64,000 nt of DNA from Bacteroidota bacterium (GCA_018266845.1 JAFDZO010000007.1:31834-95833); one strand, 5' to 3'. Numbered from the stretch's first letter, positions 1 through 8,984 are shown. Translations and numbers: made by a program. Notes: generated from the letters alone by a model not told the origin.

Positions 1-1367
1 ATTATGACTCAAACAACAAAAACGATGATGAAAAAAAGAGAATCTCAAAATTAGAAGAAGAAACTCTTAGCAACTTAGACGCAGAAAATCTTGAAGAGCT
101 TGTAAATCTTTATTTTGATAAAGCAGACTTTGAAAAGGCGCTCAACTATGTAAATGTGCTCCTCGATTTATACCCCTACTCCACTGACGCTTGGCACAAA
201 AAAGCATTGATTCTTGACAGCCTTGGAAGATTTGATGAAGCAATTGAATTCTTCGATAAAGCTCTCACGCTAAACCCGAACGACATTGACCTCTATATAA
301 ACAGAGGTGTCGCGCTTGATAACTCCGAAAATTTCGAAAAAGCAATCAGCAATTTCCAAAAAGCACTTTCCTTTAATCCCGAAAATCTTGATGCAATGTT
401 CAATCTCGGATTGACGTTTGAGAAAATGGAGAGATTTTCAGAAGCAAGCGAATGCTTTGAGAAAATTATTAAGCTCTACCCGGAAAATATTGATGCTTAT
501 TACGAGCTTGGCTATTGCTACGATTTTCTTGAAAGACTTGATGAATCACTTGTCGCTTATGATATGCACCTGAATAAAAATCCTTTAAACTTTAACTGCT
601 GGTACAATAAGGGAATTGTCCTTAACCGGATGGGGCGCTATATGCAGGCTATTGAAAACTATGAAATGTGCCTCGCAATAAAGAGCAACTTTGCGCCGGC
701 ATGGTATAACTGCGGAAATGCTTATGCCTCCATAGGAAGATTTTATAAAGCAATAGAGTATTACCAGACTTCTTTAAAGTTTAAAAAAGATAATTCCTTT
801 GCGCTCCAAAATCTCGGAAATTCGTTTGAAGAAATCGGAGAGTATAACGAGTCAATAAAATATTTTTCAGAAGCAATAAGATATGATGTTAAGAATTACG
901 AATCATTTTACGGACGGGGAAACTGTTACTTCAATCTGAAAGAATATGAAAAAGCCATTGAAGATTTAAAATCGGCTTTGGTGCTTTGTAAAGATTATTC
1001 TGATATTTGGTATCTCAAAGGCGATGCCGAGTTTGCTTTAGGAAAGCTTGATGAAGCAAAAAAAAGCTATGAAACCGTTATAAACCTCGACAATGATAAT
1101 TATGATGCGTGGTTTGATTACGGATGCGTGCTTTGCGACCTAAAGAACTACGATGATGCTATCAAAGCGCTTGATGAAAGCCTGAAATTAAATCCATCGT
1201 GGGCAGACCCGCATTTTGAAAAAGCAAAAATCCATTTTTCATTGGGAAATCTGGAACAGGGAGTTTTCTCATTAGAGCATGGATTTAAGTTAAGCCCCGA
1301 AGAAAGATTTGAATACGATTTTAATAACGACTGGCGAAAGATTCTTGAGTTCTTAACTCAAAGGTAA
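1..1367 (+). CDS. TPR-repeat protein, 5' end outside the window
   Basis: The reading frame is open from base 3 to the TAA at 1365-1367, so the gene starts upstream of the window. The GTG at 156 is only an internal codon. The visible product is a chain of about eleven 34-residue tetratricopeptide repeats (recurring A..Y...L.....DEAI..Y...L...P pattern) with no signal peptide or catalytic domain in view. The upstream part is rich in acidic and lysine residues. TPR arrays are protein-protein scaffolds; the partner cannot be inferred. The neighbour downstream is on the opposite strand, and a strong terminator follows 27 nt after the stop. Confidence 0.9.
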   Translation, partial: YDSNNKNDDEKKRISKLEEETLSNLDAENLEELVNLYFDKADFEKALNYVNVLLDLYPYSTDAWHKKALILDSLGRFDEAIEFFDKALTLNPNDIDLYINRGVALDNSENFEKAISNFQKALSFNPENLDAMFNLGLTFEKMERFSEASECFEKIIKLYPENIDAYYELGYCYDFLERLDESLVAYDMHLNKNPLNFNCWYNKGIVLNRMGRYMQAIENYEMCLAIKSNFAPAWYNCGNAYASIGRFYKAIEYYQTSLKFKKDNSFALQNLGNSFEEIGEYNESIKYFSEAIRYDVKNYESFYGRGNCYFNLKEYEKAIEDLKSALVLCKDYSDIWYLKGDAEFALGKLDEAKKSYETVINLDNDNYDAWFDYGCVLCDLKNYDDAIKALDESLKLNPSWADPHFEKAKIHFSLGNLEQGVFSLEHGFKLSPEERFEYDFNNDWRKILEFLTQR

Positions 1368-1394
1368 TAACCCCAAATAAAATATTAATACGTC

Positions 1395-1420
1395 AAAGGC
1401 GCTTTCACAGCGCCTTTTTT
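1395..1420 (+). terminator. Rho-independent terminator of the TPR gene
   Basis: Perfect 8-bp stem AAAGGCGC/GCGCCTTT (1395-1402 and 1410-1417) with a 7-nt loop, running into six T residues. It sits just after the TPR gene on the + strand. Confidence 0.85.
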
Positions 1421-1493
1421 GTTTGGAAAAAAATTATACAGAGACACAAAATTTTACTTCTACACGACCGTATTAACTTCCCTAAAACAAAAA

Positions 1494-1560
1494 AGACGCA
1501 TTGAACGCGTCTCTACTTACAATTAAATCTCAATACCCACTACTCAATACTCAATACTCA
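1494..1560. repeat. Degenerate GAGACGC hairpin plus CAATACTC low-complexity run
   Basis: AGACGC (1494-1499) pairs with GCGTCT (1507-1512), a decayed copy of the GAGACGCAA...TTGCGTCTC palindrome seen at 7685, 8961 and 61267. It is followed at 1531-1560 by short tandem CAATACTC-type words. The reverse complement of these words (AGTATTAAGTAGTGGG) recurs at 29056-29090. Confidence 0.6.
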
Positions 1561-2229
1561 TCAAGACTTCAATCTCACATCGTACAATTTCTTTTCTTTA
1601 ATCTGAACAATTCTTTTATCCTTCATCTTCCGTACAATTTCAAAATTATGAGTTGAAAGAATTACCGCCGTCCCGAAAAGATTTATTTCGTTTATCAGCT
1701 TTATTATTTCCATTGATACAAACGGGTCAAGATTTCCCGTCGGCTCGTCTGCAATCAAAAGCACAGGGTCATTAATAATTGCCCGCGCTATTGCAAGGCG
1801 CTGCTGCTCTCCGCCGGATAAATCATAGGGCATTTCATTTACCTTATCAATCAAACCGACTTTTGATAAAGCGTCAAACACCTTTCTTTTAATAAATTCC
1901 TTTTTCATCCCCTCTATATATAACGGCATTGCAGCATTTTCAAAAACGTTTCTGTCGTGCAGAATTTTGAAATCCTGAAACACAACTCCAAGCTTCCTTC
2001 TTAAAAACGGAATTTCTTTTTTTTCTATCCTTGCAGAATTAAAATTATCAACCACAACATTTCCCCTCGTAGGAAACAGCTCAAGATAGATTAACTTCAA
2101 AAGAGTGCTCTTCCCTATTCCGCTCTCGCCGACAAGAAAAACAAATTCGCCTGCATTGATTTTCAAATCAATATTATCAAATACCTGCTTGTTCGGATAT
2201 GAATATGAAACGTTCTGAAATTCTATCAT
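1561..2229 (-). CDS. ftsE: FtsE-like ABC transporter ATPase
   Basis: A 222-residue ABC ATPase with all motifs: Walker A GESGIGKST (34-42), signature LSGGEQQR (137-144), Walker B LLIADE (157-162) followed by PTGNLDP, and switch His194. Length and the DEPTGNLDP version match the FtsE/LolD/MacB group, and FtsE is the best fit for a stand-alone 220-residue form. In FtsEX the ATPase acts with FtsX at the inner face of the membrane to control peptidoglycan hydrolysis at the septum. No ftsX is visible in the window, so LolD-like function cannot be excluded. Its ATG overlaps the pdxA stop in an ATGA. Confidence 0.85.
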   Translation of the reverse strand: MIEFQNVSYSYPNKQVFDNIDLKINAGEFVFLVGESGIGKSTLLKLIYLELFPTRGNVVVDNFNSARIEKKEIPFLRRKLGVVFQDFKILHDRNVFENAAMPLYIEGMKKEFIKRKVFDALSKVGLIDKVNEMPYDLSGGEQQRLAIARAIINDPVLLIADEPTGNLDPFVSMEIIKLINEINLFGTAVILSTHNFEIVRKMKDKRIVQIKEKKLYDVRLKS

Positions 2230-3242
2230 GATACTACAAATAAGTTACGGTTTTTTGCAATTTTTCTTGCGAGTTTAATTGCCTTTAGAGTGCTTTTTAT
2301 ATTTGCTACTCCCCTGCCTGCAATATCATAGGCAGTGCCATGGTCCGGTGAAGTGCGGACAAAGTCAAGACCGGCTGTAAAATTTACACCTTTATCGAAT
2401 GCAAGCATCTTAAACGGAATCAAGCCCTGATCGTGATACATAGCAAAGGTTAAGTCATAATTTTTATATTTTCCCGTTGCAAAAAAGCCATCGGACGGGA
2501 ATGGTCCCTGTATATTGAACCCAAAATCCCTCAGTTCCTTTATTGTCGGGAGAATAACTTCTTCTTCTTCTTTTCCTATCATTCCGCCATCGCCGGCGTG
2601 AGGATTAAGCCCCAGCACAGCAATACGAGGCTCGACCTTTTTAAAATCTTTTATCAAAGAATTATTGATAAGGATAATTCTTTCAATCAGTTTCTCCCTT
2701 TCAATTTCAGCTTTTACTTTCTCAACAGGTATATGAATCGTTGCAAGCGATACAGCAATTTTTTTTGAATACAGAATCATCGCAGAAGCAAAGGCATTCG
2801 AGAGCGAAGTGAGCATTTCAGTGTGTCCGTTGAAATTATAGCCCCCTAAATTTAATGCTTCCTTTGAAATCGGCAAAGTAACTATGGCATCTGCCTTTTT
2901 CTCAAGGCACATTTTAGCTGCCGCCTTGATGCAGTCGCCGGAATACTTGCCCGATGATTTATCAATCTCGCCGATTTTCACATCAAATTTAGGTGATGCA
3001 GGAATTTCACAAATAAGCTCCGACGGAATTTCATTCAGGTTAAAAATCTGAGCGTAATAATCCAATATTTTTTTTGAGCCTGCAATTTTTAAATTGAAGA
3101 CCATAAAAAAATTTGTCTCGTTGTAAATTTTCAGAAGAATTTCAGGACCAACACCGTTTGCATCACCCTGCGTCAGCAGAATGAGCGGCTCGTTCGATTT
3201 ATGCTCTTCGGGACCGGATTTTATTACGCTTACTAATTTCAT
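2226..3242 (-). CDS. pdxA: 4-hydroxythreonine-4-phosphate dehydrogenase
   Basis: 338 residues. PdxA oxidises 4-phosphohydroxy-L-threonine with NAD for pyridoxal 5'-phosphate synthesis (DXP-dependent route). The sequence shows GDANGVGPEI near the N-terminus, NGHTEML with His140, and the three metal-ligand histidines at H170, H215 (NPHAGD) and H270 (MYHDQG), at the same mutual spacing as in the E. coli enzyme. Full length. It overlaps rsfS upstream and ftsE downstream by 4 nt each, so the cluster is probably translated as one coupled message. No pdxJ is in view. Confidence 0.95.
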   Translation of the reverse strand: MKLVSVIKSGPEEHKSNEPLILLTQGDANGVGPEILLKIYNETNFFMVFNLKIAGSKKILDYYAQIFNLNEIPSELICEIPASPKFDVKIGEIDKSSGKYSGDCIKAAAKMCLEKKADAIVTLPISKEALNLGGYNFNGHTEMLTSLSNAFASAMILYSKKIAVSLATIHIPVEKVKAEIEREKLIERIILINNSLIKDFKKVEPRIAVLGLNPHAGDGGMIGKEEEEVILPTIKELRDFGFNIQGPFPSDGFFATGKYKNYDLTFAMYHDQGLIPFKMLAFDKGVNFTAGLDFVRTSPDHGTAYDIAGRGVANIKSTLKAIKLARKIAKNRNLFVVS

Positions 3243-3592
3243 TTATCTTCTACCTCGGTAACTTCAGCATCTGCCCAAAGCCCTTCGAGGTTATAAAATT
3301 TTCTTACATCAGGTAAAAAAATGTGCGCTACAACATCCACAAAATCGAGCAGTACCCAATTTAGATTCGAGTAACCTTCATTGTGCCACGGCTTTTCATC
3401 CATCTTTTTGGTTTCTTTCATAATGTGGTCGGCAATTGCCTTCACCTGCGTATCGGATGAGGCAGTGCATACAACAAAATAGTCTGATACCGTAGTTAAT
3501 TTTCTTATATCAAGAATTCTTACTTCGGCGCCTTTTTTTTCTATAATTAACTTTGAAATTTTCTTAGCAAGTTCAGTAGAGTTTTTCGTCAT
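3239..3592 (-). CDS. rsfS: Ribosomal silencing factor RsfS (YbeB/Iojap family)
   Basis: 117 residues, the usual family length. RsfS binds ribosomal protein L14 (uL14) and blocks subunit joining when nutrients are scarce. Hallmarks visible are DIRKLTTVSDYFVVCTASSD (about 28-47), the KPWHNEGY segment and the WVLLDFVDVVAHIF strand-helix. It lies between a LytR_C-domain gene and pdxA with 4-nt overlaps on both sides; pairing of rsfS with a LytR_C-type gene is common in bacteria. Confidence 0.95.
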   Translation of the reverse strand: MTKNSTELAKKISKLIIEKKGAEVRILDIRKLTTVSDYFVVCTASSDTQVKAIADHIMKETKKMDEKPWHNEGYSNLNWVLLDFVDVVAHIFLPDVRKFYNLEGLWADAEVTEVEDK

Positions 3593-4059
3593 TTGGTTTT
3601 CTCTAAAAATGGTTTTAAATTCTTGAAGTCTTTCCCGATTACAACTGTTACATCGAGGTAAAGGCTTTTATTTATCTGCTGGGTGATATTACTCTCGTTT
3701 ACGCCTAACGCAGAAGCCACTGCATAAGCCGTTTTTTTATCTCCCTTTCTGTCTATGATAGTAGTTTTTTCAAAATCCTTGTACTTGCTGTTCCCCATTT
3801 CGACCACATCAAATCCTTTTTTCCTCAGGAATTCCGTAAACTTAGATGCAATGCCCGATTCAGTCGTTCCGTTTTGCACGTCCACCTGCGCTGTCAGGTT
3901 CGGCTGGTTAGTTATCTTGCTCGTATCAGTAACCTGCGCGGGATTTTTTTCTTTAGATTTTATTGAGTTTGTTACCAGAGAAAATGTAAGGTAGCCGACA
4001 ACTACAACAAGGATAATTATTACTGAATTAAGCAGGTAATTTAAAAAATTCTTTTTCAT
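3589..4059 (-). CDS. LytR_C-domain membrane-anchored protein
   Basis: 156 residues: a short cytoplasmic start, one transmembrane helix (about 11-31), a Ser/Thr/Asn-rich linker, then a LytR C-terminal domain (VDVQNGTTESGIASKFTEFL, about 59-78, through ...VTVVIGKDF). The stand-alone LytR_C domain is found in envelope proteins near cell-wall genes; it lacks the LCP catalytic domain, so it should not itself attach polymers to peptidoglycan. It is the first gene of the LytR_C-rsfS-pdxA-ftsE cluster and overlaps rsfS by 4 nt. Confidence 0.8.
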   Translation of the reverse strand: MKKNFLNYLLNSVIIILVVVVGYLTFSLVTNSIKSKEKNPAQVTDTSKITNQPNLTAQVDVQNGTTESGIASKFTEFLRKKGFDVVEMGNSKYKDFEKTTIIDRKGDKKTAYAVASALGVNESNITQQINKSLYLDVTVVIGKDFKNLKPFLEKTK

Positions 4060-4079
4060 TAAATACTCAGGTTCTAAAA

Positions 4080-4113
4080 ATAAAAAAACCGGAACGAAAC
4101 TACTTCCGGTTTT
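4080..4113 (-). terminator. Terminator after the exported protein gene
   Basis: 9-bp stem AAACCGGAA/TTCCGGTTT (4086-4094 and 4104-4112) with a 9-nt loop. Read on the minus strand it ends in a run of seven T residues. It separates the 4139-4615 gene from the LytR_C cluster. Confidence 0.8.
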
Positions 4114-4138
4114 AACAATTGCCGATATTTAAAATTTT

Positions 4139-4615
4139 CTATCTTCCGTAAATGCCATTATAAAAAGGATTGTAATATCCGTACGGGTCATTTTGCAAAT
4201 TTCTGTATTCAAATTTCAAATATGAGTTATCTGAAATTTTGTAGTCAACCGATGCCCTTGATAAAAACACGCCTGAAAAATCTTTCTGCATCTGGTTTGA
4301 ATAGCTTGCTCCGTGAACAGAGCTTGCAAACGGAGAATACTGCATGGAAACATCTGCGCTTACGGAAAGTTTATCGTTGAACTTATAATTCATTGAGTTC
4401 GTGTAGGTCGTGAGAGAGATATTTCCGTAAGAAGAGCTTAGCATCGAAACGTTAAAAGAATGAGACATCGAGAAATTTTTCGGGTTGAAAAACCCGAGTA
4501 TCAGATTTCCCGTAGTGGAAGCATAAGGATTCTTCTTCGTTTCAATAGGTTTGAACTGAGAGAAACCGGTATTAATAATTACAAGGGATAATACAACAAT
4601 CAGAAAATGTTTCAT
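4139..4615 (-). CDS. Exported beta-rich protein of unknown function
   Basis: 158 residues. A signal peptide (KHFLIVVLSLVIINTGFSQ, cleavage after about residue 19) is followed by a Ser/Tyr/Asn-rich chain of alternating hydrophobic and polar residues typical of amphipathic beta strands (SMSHSFNVSMLSS, KLSVSADVSMQYS, NSYLKFEYRNLQ). The C-terminus is rich in Tyr, Asn, Pro and Gly. This suggests an outer-membrane or periplasmic protein, but at this size only a small barrel would fit. I do not recognise the family. It is divergent from the helicase gene and has its own terminator. Confidence 0.6.
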   Translation of the reverse strand: MKHFLIVVLSLVIINTGFSQFKPIETKKNPYASTTGNLILGFFNPKNFSMSHSFNVSMLSSSYGNISLTTYTNSMNYKFNDKLSVSADVSMQYSPFASSVHGASYSNQMQKDFSGVFLSRASVDYKISDNSYLKFEYRNLQNDPYGYYNPFYNGIYGR

Positions 4616-4761
4616 TAATGATATTAGTTAGTGTAAAATTCATTGATTATAACAGAAATGTCAATGTAAAAATTCAATTTAAATCGTTTATTCTCACTTA
4701 AAATTTTCATATCTTAGTAACCTCTCTATCATTTAATTCACTTTACAAAATATAGTTCCCA

Positions 4762-6999
4762 ATGTCATTGGATTTAAGCATTCTCAACGAAGAACAGAGA
4801 AGAGCAGTTGAAGAAATTGAAGGACCGAGCATAATCATAGCCGGCGCCGGAAGCGGTAAAACAAGAGTTCTAACTTACAAAATAGCGCATCTCATCGAAT
4901 CAGGTGTCAGCCCCTATGAAATTCTTGCGCTGACATTCACAAACAAAGCAGCAGCCGAAATGAAAGACCGTATCGGCAAGCTGGTGGAAATCAACGCCGA
5001 TAGAATCTGGATGGGCACGTTTCATAGCATCTTTGCGCGCATTCTCCGGTTTGACGGGGAAAAAATCGGTTTCGATAGAAACTTCACAATTTATGATTCT
5101 GACGATTCTGCAAATGTTGTAAAGCAGATAATGCAGAATAAAAATATGTCTATTGAAAACCCCACGCCGAAAAGTATTCATTCGGAAATCAGCAAGCAGA
5201 AAAATAAACTCATCACACCCGAAGCGTATTCGATGTACGCGAAATCGCCTTTTGAAAGACGAGTTGAAGAGATTTATCCCGTTTATCAGGAAACTTTACT
5301 GAAAAGTAATGCAATGGATTTTGATGACCTGCTGATGAAACCAATTGATTTATTTCATAACAATCCCGACGTTCTTGATAAATATCAGGAGCGTTTCAAA
5401 TTCATTTTAGTTGACGAGTATCAGGATACAAACCGCGCGCAGTATCAGATTGTAAAAATGCTTGCGCAAAAATATAAAAATATTACGATAGTCGGAGACG
5501 ATGCGCAGTCAATTTATAAATGGCGCGGCGCGGAGATACAAAATATTTTTGATTTTGAAGAAGATTTTGCCGGCAGAAAAATTTTTAAGCTGGAGCAAAA
5601 CTACCGCTCCACAAAAAAAATCCTCGCGCTTGCAGATGATGTAATAAAGCGCAACAGGAAACAGTTCAAAAAAGATATTTGGACCGATAACCACGACGGC
5701 GAGCAGGTCGTCCTGCTTGAAACAATGTCCGATAAAGATGAAGCATACAAAGTTACCCGATACATCACCGAAGAAATTTATAAGCAAAAATATAACTTCA
5801 AAGATTTTGTAATTCTCTACCGCACAAATGCGCAATCGAGAATTATAGAAGACTCCTTACGCCATAACGGCATTCCGTATCTTATTGTCGGCGGCATACG
5901 TTTTTATCAGAGAAAAGAAATTAAAGATATAATTGCTAACTTAAGAATAGTTGTAAACCCCAATGATAATGAATCACTCATTCGTATCTTGAACATAAAA
6001 GAAGGGGTTGGAAAAACGACTATTGATAAATTGAGTAAAGCTGCAGAGTTGGAAGGCAAGCAGCTCATCGAAATTATTAAAAACATTGATGATTATCCTG
6101 AGTTCGGCGGTCGCGCAAAAATTTTGCTTTCGGAAGTATGGAAGTTTGCATCAAAGTACAAATATCTTAAAGACGAAATGTCCCTCACCGAGCTTGCAAA
6201 AAGCATCATTGATGAAACGGGCTTAATGTATAAACTTCGTCTTGAAAACACTCTCGAGTCAGAGGAGCGCTTAAGCAACTTGCAGGAATTAATTTCAGCA
6301 ATCGCCGAGTATGATGATAATACCGATGACGCAACGCTGGAAGGATTTTTACAGGAAGTTTCGCTCGTTGCCGATATTGATACGCTCGATGAAAAAAAGA
6401 ATGCTGTAACGCTTATGACAATTCACGCTGCAAAGGGACTTGAGTATCCCGTTGTTTTTATTACGGGACTTGAAGAGGGGCTTTTCCCTTCGATGAATTC
6501 CATTTCCTCGCAGGAAGATATTGAAGAAGAGCGCCGTCTGTTTTACGTTGCCGTTACCCGCGCAAAAAATAAGCTCTATCTTTCTTATGCAAATATGCGC
6601 TATCGCTTTGGAACGCCTTCGTATCAGATGAAGTCTAAGTTTATCAAAGAAATTTCCGATAATATTTACAGCGAGCATATTAAGTACGAAGGAATGAAAA
6701 TTCCGCAGGCAAAAAAAGCCACGACTTCGCAAGGATACAGAAGCCAGAGCATTTCAGTTGCCTTCAACGCAAACAAAGCTGCATATAAAAAGGAAGAGAA
6801 TTTTTCACAGGCAGAAGATACTTTCTCCGACATTAAAAAAGGCGTGATTGTAAATCACAGCACGTTCGGCAAGGGCAGAGTGCTTGATGTTACCGGCAAA
6901 GGCGTTGATAAAAAAGCAGAAATTTATTTTGATGATATTGGCTTGAAGAAAATTGTGCTGAAGTATGCGAAGATGACCGTCTATAATTCTGAATTATGA
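4762..6999 (+). CDS. pcrA: UvrD/PcrA-type superfamily 1 DNA helicase
   Basis: 745 residues. An ATP-dependent 3'-5' DNA helicase of the Rep/UvrD/PcrA class used in excision repair and replication-fork maintenance. Motifs in order: Walker A AGAGSGKT (27-34), GTFHS (Ia/Ib region), VDEYQDTN (motif II, about 217), QNYRS (motif IV area, about 279), MTIHAAKGLE (motif V, about 552) and FYVAVTRAK (motif VI, about 595). The C-terminal GVIVNHSTFGKGRVLDV segment (about 693-740) is the PcrA-type Tudor-like RNA-polymerase-contact domain, which favours PcrA/UvrD over Rep. No Shine-Dalgarno precedes the ATG. Confidence 0.95.
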   Translation: MSLDLSILNEEQRRAVEEIEGPSIIIAGAGSGKTRVLTYKIAHLIESGVSPYEILALTFTNKAAAEMKDRIGKLVEINADRIWMGTFHSIFARILRFDGEKIGFDRNFTIYDSDDSANVVKQIMQNKNMSIENPTPKSIHSEISKQKNKLITPEAYSMYAKSPFERRVEEIYPVYQETLLKSNAMDFDDLLMKPIDLFHNNPDVLDKYQERFKFILVDEYQDTNRAQYQIVKMLAQKYKNITIVGDDAQSIYKWRGAEIQNIFDFEEDFAGRKIFKLEQNYRSTKKILALADDVIKRNRKQFKKDIWTDNHDGEQVVLLETMSDKDEAYKVTRYITEEIYKQKYNFKDFVILYRTNAQSRIIEDSLRHNGIPYLIVGGIRFYQRKEIKDIIANLRIVVNPNDNESLIRILNIKEGVGKTTIDKLSKAAELEGKQLIEIIKNIDDYPEFGGRAKILLSEVWKFASKYKYLKDEMSLTELAKSIIDETGLMYKLRLENTLESEERLSNLQELISAIAEYDDNTDDATLEGFLQEVSLVADIDTLDEKKNAVTLMTIHAAKGLEYPVVFITGLEEGLFPSMNSISSQEDIEEERRLFYVAVTRAKNKLYLSYANMRYRFGTPSYQMKSKFIKEISDNIYSEHIKYEGMKIPQAKKATTSQGYRSQSISVAFNANKAAYKKEENFSQAEDTFSDIKKGVIVNHSTFGKGRVLDVTGKGVDKKAEIYFDDIGLKKIVLKYAKMTVYNSEL

Positions 7000-7125
7000 A
7001 TTATGAATTGATTACTATGGGATAGAATACGTTTGAAATCTAAAAATTTGAAATCTGAAATTAACTTAATCTTATTTCTTATATTAAATTTATAATTCAT
7101 AACTCATAATTTATAATTCATAATT
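6985..7125. repeat. AATTATGAATT low-complexity inverted repeats
   Basis: Tandem AATTATGAATTATGAATT words at the helicase stop codon and complementary TTCATAACTCATAATTTATAATTCATAATT words before the EVE gene could pair across the intergenic space. Related words recur at 7590-7602. Confidence 0.5.
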
Positions 7126-7131
7126 AAAAAT

Positions 7132-7536
7132 ATGAACTGGTTACTCAAAAGTGAGCCTGACGTTTACAGTTGGGACGACCTCGTAAAAGATAAAAAAGCC
7201 GTGTGGGACGGCATCAATAACAACGCCGCGCTGAAGCACATGCGCGATATGAAAAAAGGGGAGCTGTGCATTATCTATCATACGGGAGATGAGCGGCAGG
7301 CAGTCGGTATTGCTGAAATTACAAAAACGGTTTATCCCGATCCCAAGCTTGACGACCCAAAAAGATTAGTATTCGATATAAAGCCGAAGAAGAAATTAAA
7401 AAATCCAATCGGCATTGCCGATATAAAAGCCGACCCGTTTTTTAACGACTGGCTCTTCGTAAGAATAGGAAGGTTATCCGTTGTTCCCGTTACAGATGAA
7501 CAGTGGGAAAAGCTGATGAAAATGGCGGGAGAGTAA
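7132..7536 (+). CDS. EVE-domain protein
   Basis: 134 residues forming one EVE domain of the PUA-like superfamily: the opening NWLLKSEPDVYSWDDL, the WDGINN segment, MKKGELCIIYHTGDERQAVGIAEI and the DPFFNDWLFVRIGRL tail all match. EVE domains are thought to bind modified bases in DNA or RNA, and in other bacteria they accompany modification-dependent restriction genes. Here it stands alone behind the helicase. An Mrr-type enzyme lies 14 kb away, but linkage is not shown. The length is normal for a single-domain member. Confidence 0.9.
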   Translation: MNWLLKSEPDVYSWDDLVKDKKAVWDGINNNAALKHMRDMKKGELCIIYHTGDERQAVGIAEITKTVYPDPKLDDPKRLVFDIKPKKKLKNPIGIADIKADPFFNDWLFVRIGRLSVVPVTDEQWEKLMKMAGE

Positions 7537-7548
7537 TTTAGAATTATG

Positions 7549-7770
7549 TCCCGCTAAAGCGGGATTTGATAACTGATAAAATTCAGAATTATGAATTACA
7601 AATAAAGTGTTTTCGTTACTAAGCTCCTGCTTCGTAACGAAAAACACCGCCGTTGTTGGTCTCTGACCAACAACCACAATACAGTAGAGACGCAATACTT
7701 TGCGTCTCTAACACAACTCATGAAAGACGCATTTAATGCTGCCCGCCTAGACTTGGCGGGGTCTCTACAA
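7549..7770. repeat. Five-hairpin mosaic between the EVE and sterol-desaturase genes
   Basis: The 346-nt gap 7537-7882 contains, in order: TCCCGC/GCGGGA (7549-7564); TTCGTTACTAAGC/GCTTCGTAACGAA with loop TCCT (7612-7641, one mismatch); GTTGTTGGTC/GACCAACAAC with loop TCT (7652-7674); TAGAGACGCAA/TTGCGTCTCTA with loop TACT (7685-7710); and CCCGCC/GGCGGG (7742-7760) running into GTCTCTAC. Each hairpin type recurs elsewhere in the window. No credible gene is present; the short open frames simply read through the hairpins. Confidence 0.8.
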
Positions 7771-7882
7771 ACACCAAACGACATCTGAAAACTACTTCCC
7801 CTTTCCTAATAATTTGTAACCTCTTCTTTCATCCCAAAAATATTATATTAAATATTAATATTAGATCACGCGCCGCCTCATT

Positions 7883-8713
7883 TCACTCAGCGCTTCCGGC
7901 AAGGAAGGAATTATGCGAAGCAAGTTTTTTACTCCCAATTTTCTTACTTCGAAACGGTCTAAAAATAAGGATAAGCTGTTTTAAATAATTGTAACTCGGA
8001 TAATTTGGATTTTGCAATCCATATTCCGGTAAAACATTTTTCTCAGGCAGGTAAGCTGTTCCCCACAGCCAATCCCACAAAGATAATTTCGTTGCGAAAT
8101 TTACTCCGCACTTTGAATATGCCTTATGATGATGCCATCTGTGAAGCTGCGGTCCGTTAAAAATGTAAATTAAAGGTCCGTGATTTACCCTGATGTTTGA
8201 ATGATTATACATTCCCCACACAGAATCCAAAGTAGCTTTTATTATTGGAACCTCCGGGCTTGCCCCTAAAAGAATAATCGGCGCAAACTCAAAAGTTTGC
8301 GCAATAAGAATTTCAATCGCATGAGAACGCGAGCCTACAAGCCAGTCAACTTCAGGAGTCGCATGCGCCGCCTCGTGTGTTCTCCAAAAAAATTTATTAG
8401 AATGCTGCAAACGATGAAACCAGTATTGCCAGATTTCATGAATCAAAAAGAAAAAAATTATCTGAATAATTAAAGGAAATTTAGAAGCAATTTGAAAATG
8501 TGAGAAACCTGTCCACGCATCAAGCGCTTGAATAATATTAGCAATAAGAATTCCGCAAAAATAGCTTTGAACAATTGTGTACCAAAATAAATCCATCCAA
8601 TAACCTTCGCGGAAAATTTTATACCCTTTTTGATAGGGTATAATTCTTTCAAGGATTGTGAGAACTATTGCCCATAAAATTATAATAATTGCAGACGAGA
8701 TGGCTAATGTCAT
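7883..8713 (-). CDS. Sterol desaturase / fatty acid hydroxylase superfamily protein
   Basis: 276 residues with about four membrane helices (roughly 2-22, 40-62, 80-97, 140-160) and the superfamily's histidine clusters that bind a di-iron centre: HEIWQYWFHRLQH (His92, 100, 104), RTHEAAH (His113, 117), NHSN (His171) and HRWHHH (191-196). Such enzymes hydroxylate or desaturate lipid chains or sterol-like rings at the membrane. The substrate is unknown. The hpnCDE squalene genes lie 8 kb away on the same strand, but no cyclase is seen, so a link is only suggestive. The gene is isolated and bracketed by hairpin mosaics. Confidence 0.9.
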   Translation of the reverse strand: MTLAISSAIIIILWAIVLTILERIIPYQKGYKIFREGYWMDLFWYTIVQSYFCGILIANIIQALDAWTGFSHFQIASKFPLIIQIIFFFLIHEIWQYWFHRLQHSNKFFWRTHEAAHATPEVDWLVGSRSHAIEILIAQTFEFAPIILLGASPEVPIIKATLDSVWGMYNHSNIRVNHGPLIYIFNGPQLHRWHHHKAYSKCGVNFATKLSLWDWLWGTAYLPEKNVLPEYGLQNPNYPSYNYLKQLILIFRPFRSKKIGSKKLASHNSFLAGSAE

Positions 8714-8864
8714 AAGAAATACTTAAACAATTTCTTACTCCCTGAGCCATTTGAGAGCGAGTTTATAAAAATAATACTAATAAATTTAATTAGCAAACTC
8801 TTTGAATCTCAGCATATAAATTCTGGAATTTTTTTATTCAAAAAACTAGCCTAATTAAATTATG

Positions 8865-8982
8865 CCGTCGTTGCTGGTCTCTGACTAACAATTAAAAATT
8901 TGTAGAAACCCTGCCAAGTCGGGGCAGGCAGCGATACTCGCCTCTCCCGTACATATAAACGAGACGCAAAGTATTGCGTCTC
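8865..8982. repeat. Three-hairpin mosaic upstream of the HTH element
   Basis: GTCGTTGCTGGTC...GACTAACAA (8867-8892, a decayed GTTGTTGGTC-type arm), CCTGCC/GGCAGG (8910-8928, the same family as 7742-7760 but in opposite orientation, including the TTTGTAGA and GCAGC flanks) and GAGACGCAA/TTGCGTCTC with loop AGTA (8961-8982). The same three families occur in the mosaic at 7652-7760 on the other side of the sterol-desaturase gene. Confidence 0.75.
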
Positions 8983-8984
8983 TA

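Noticed and set aside
4900..6732. Minus-strand open frames within the helicase gene
   Set aside because: Antisense shadows of pcrA, which has all superfamily 1 motifs in the plus frame.
7474..7784. Two minus-strand open frames in the EVE to sterol-desaturase gap
   Set aside because: Both read through the hairpin mosaic (products with RRAALNAS and QQRRCF runs) and have no family features.
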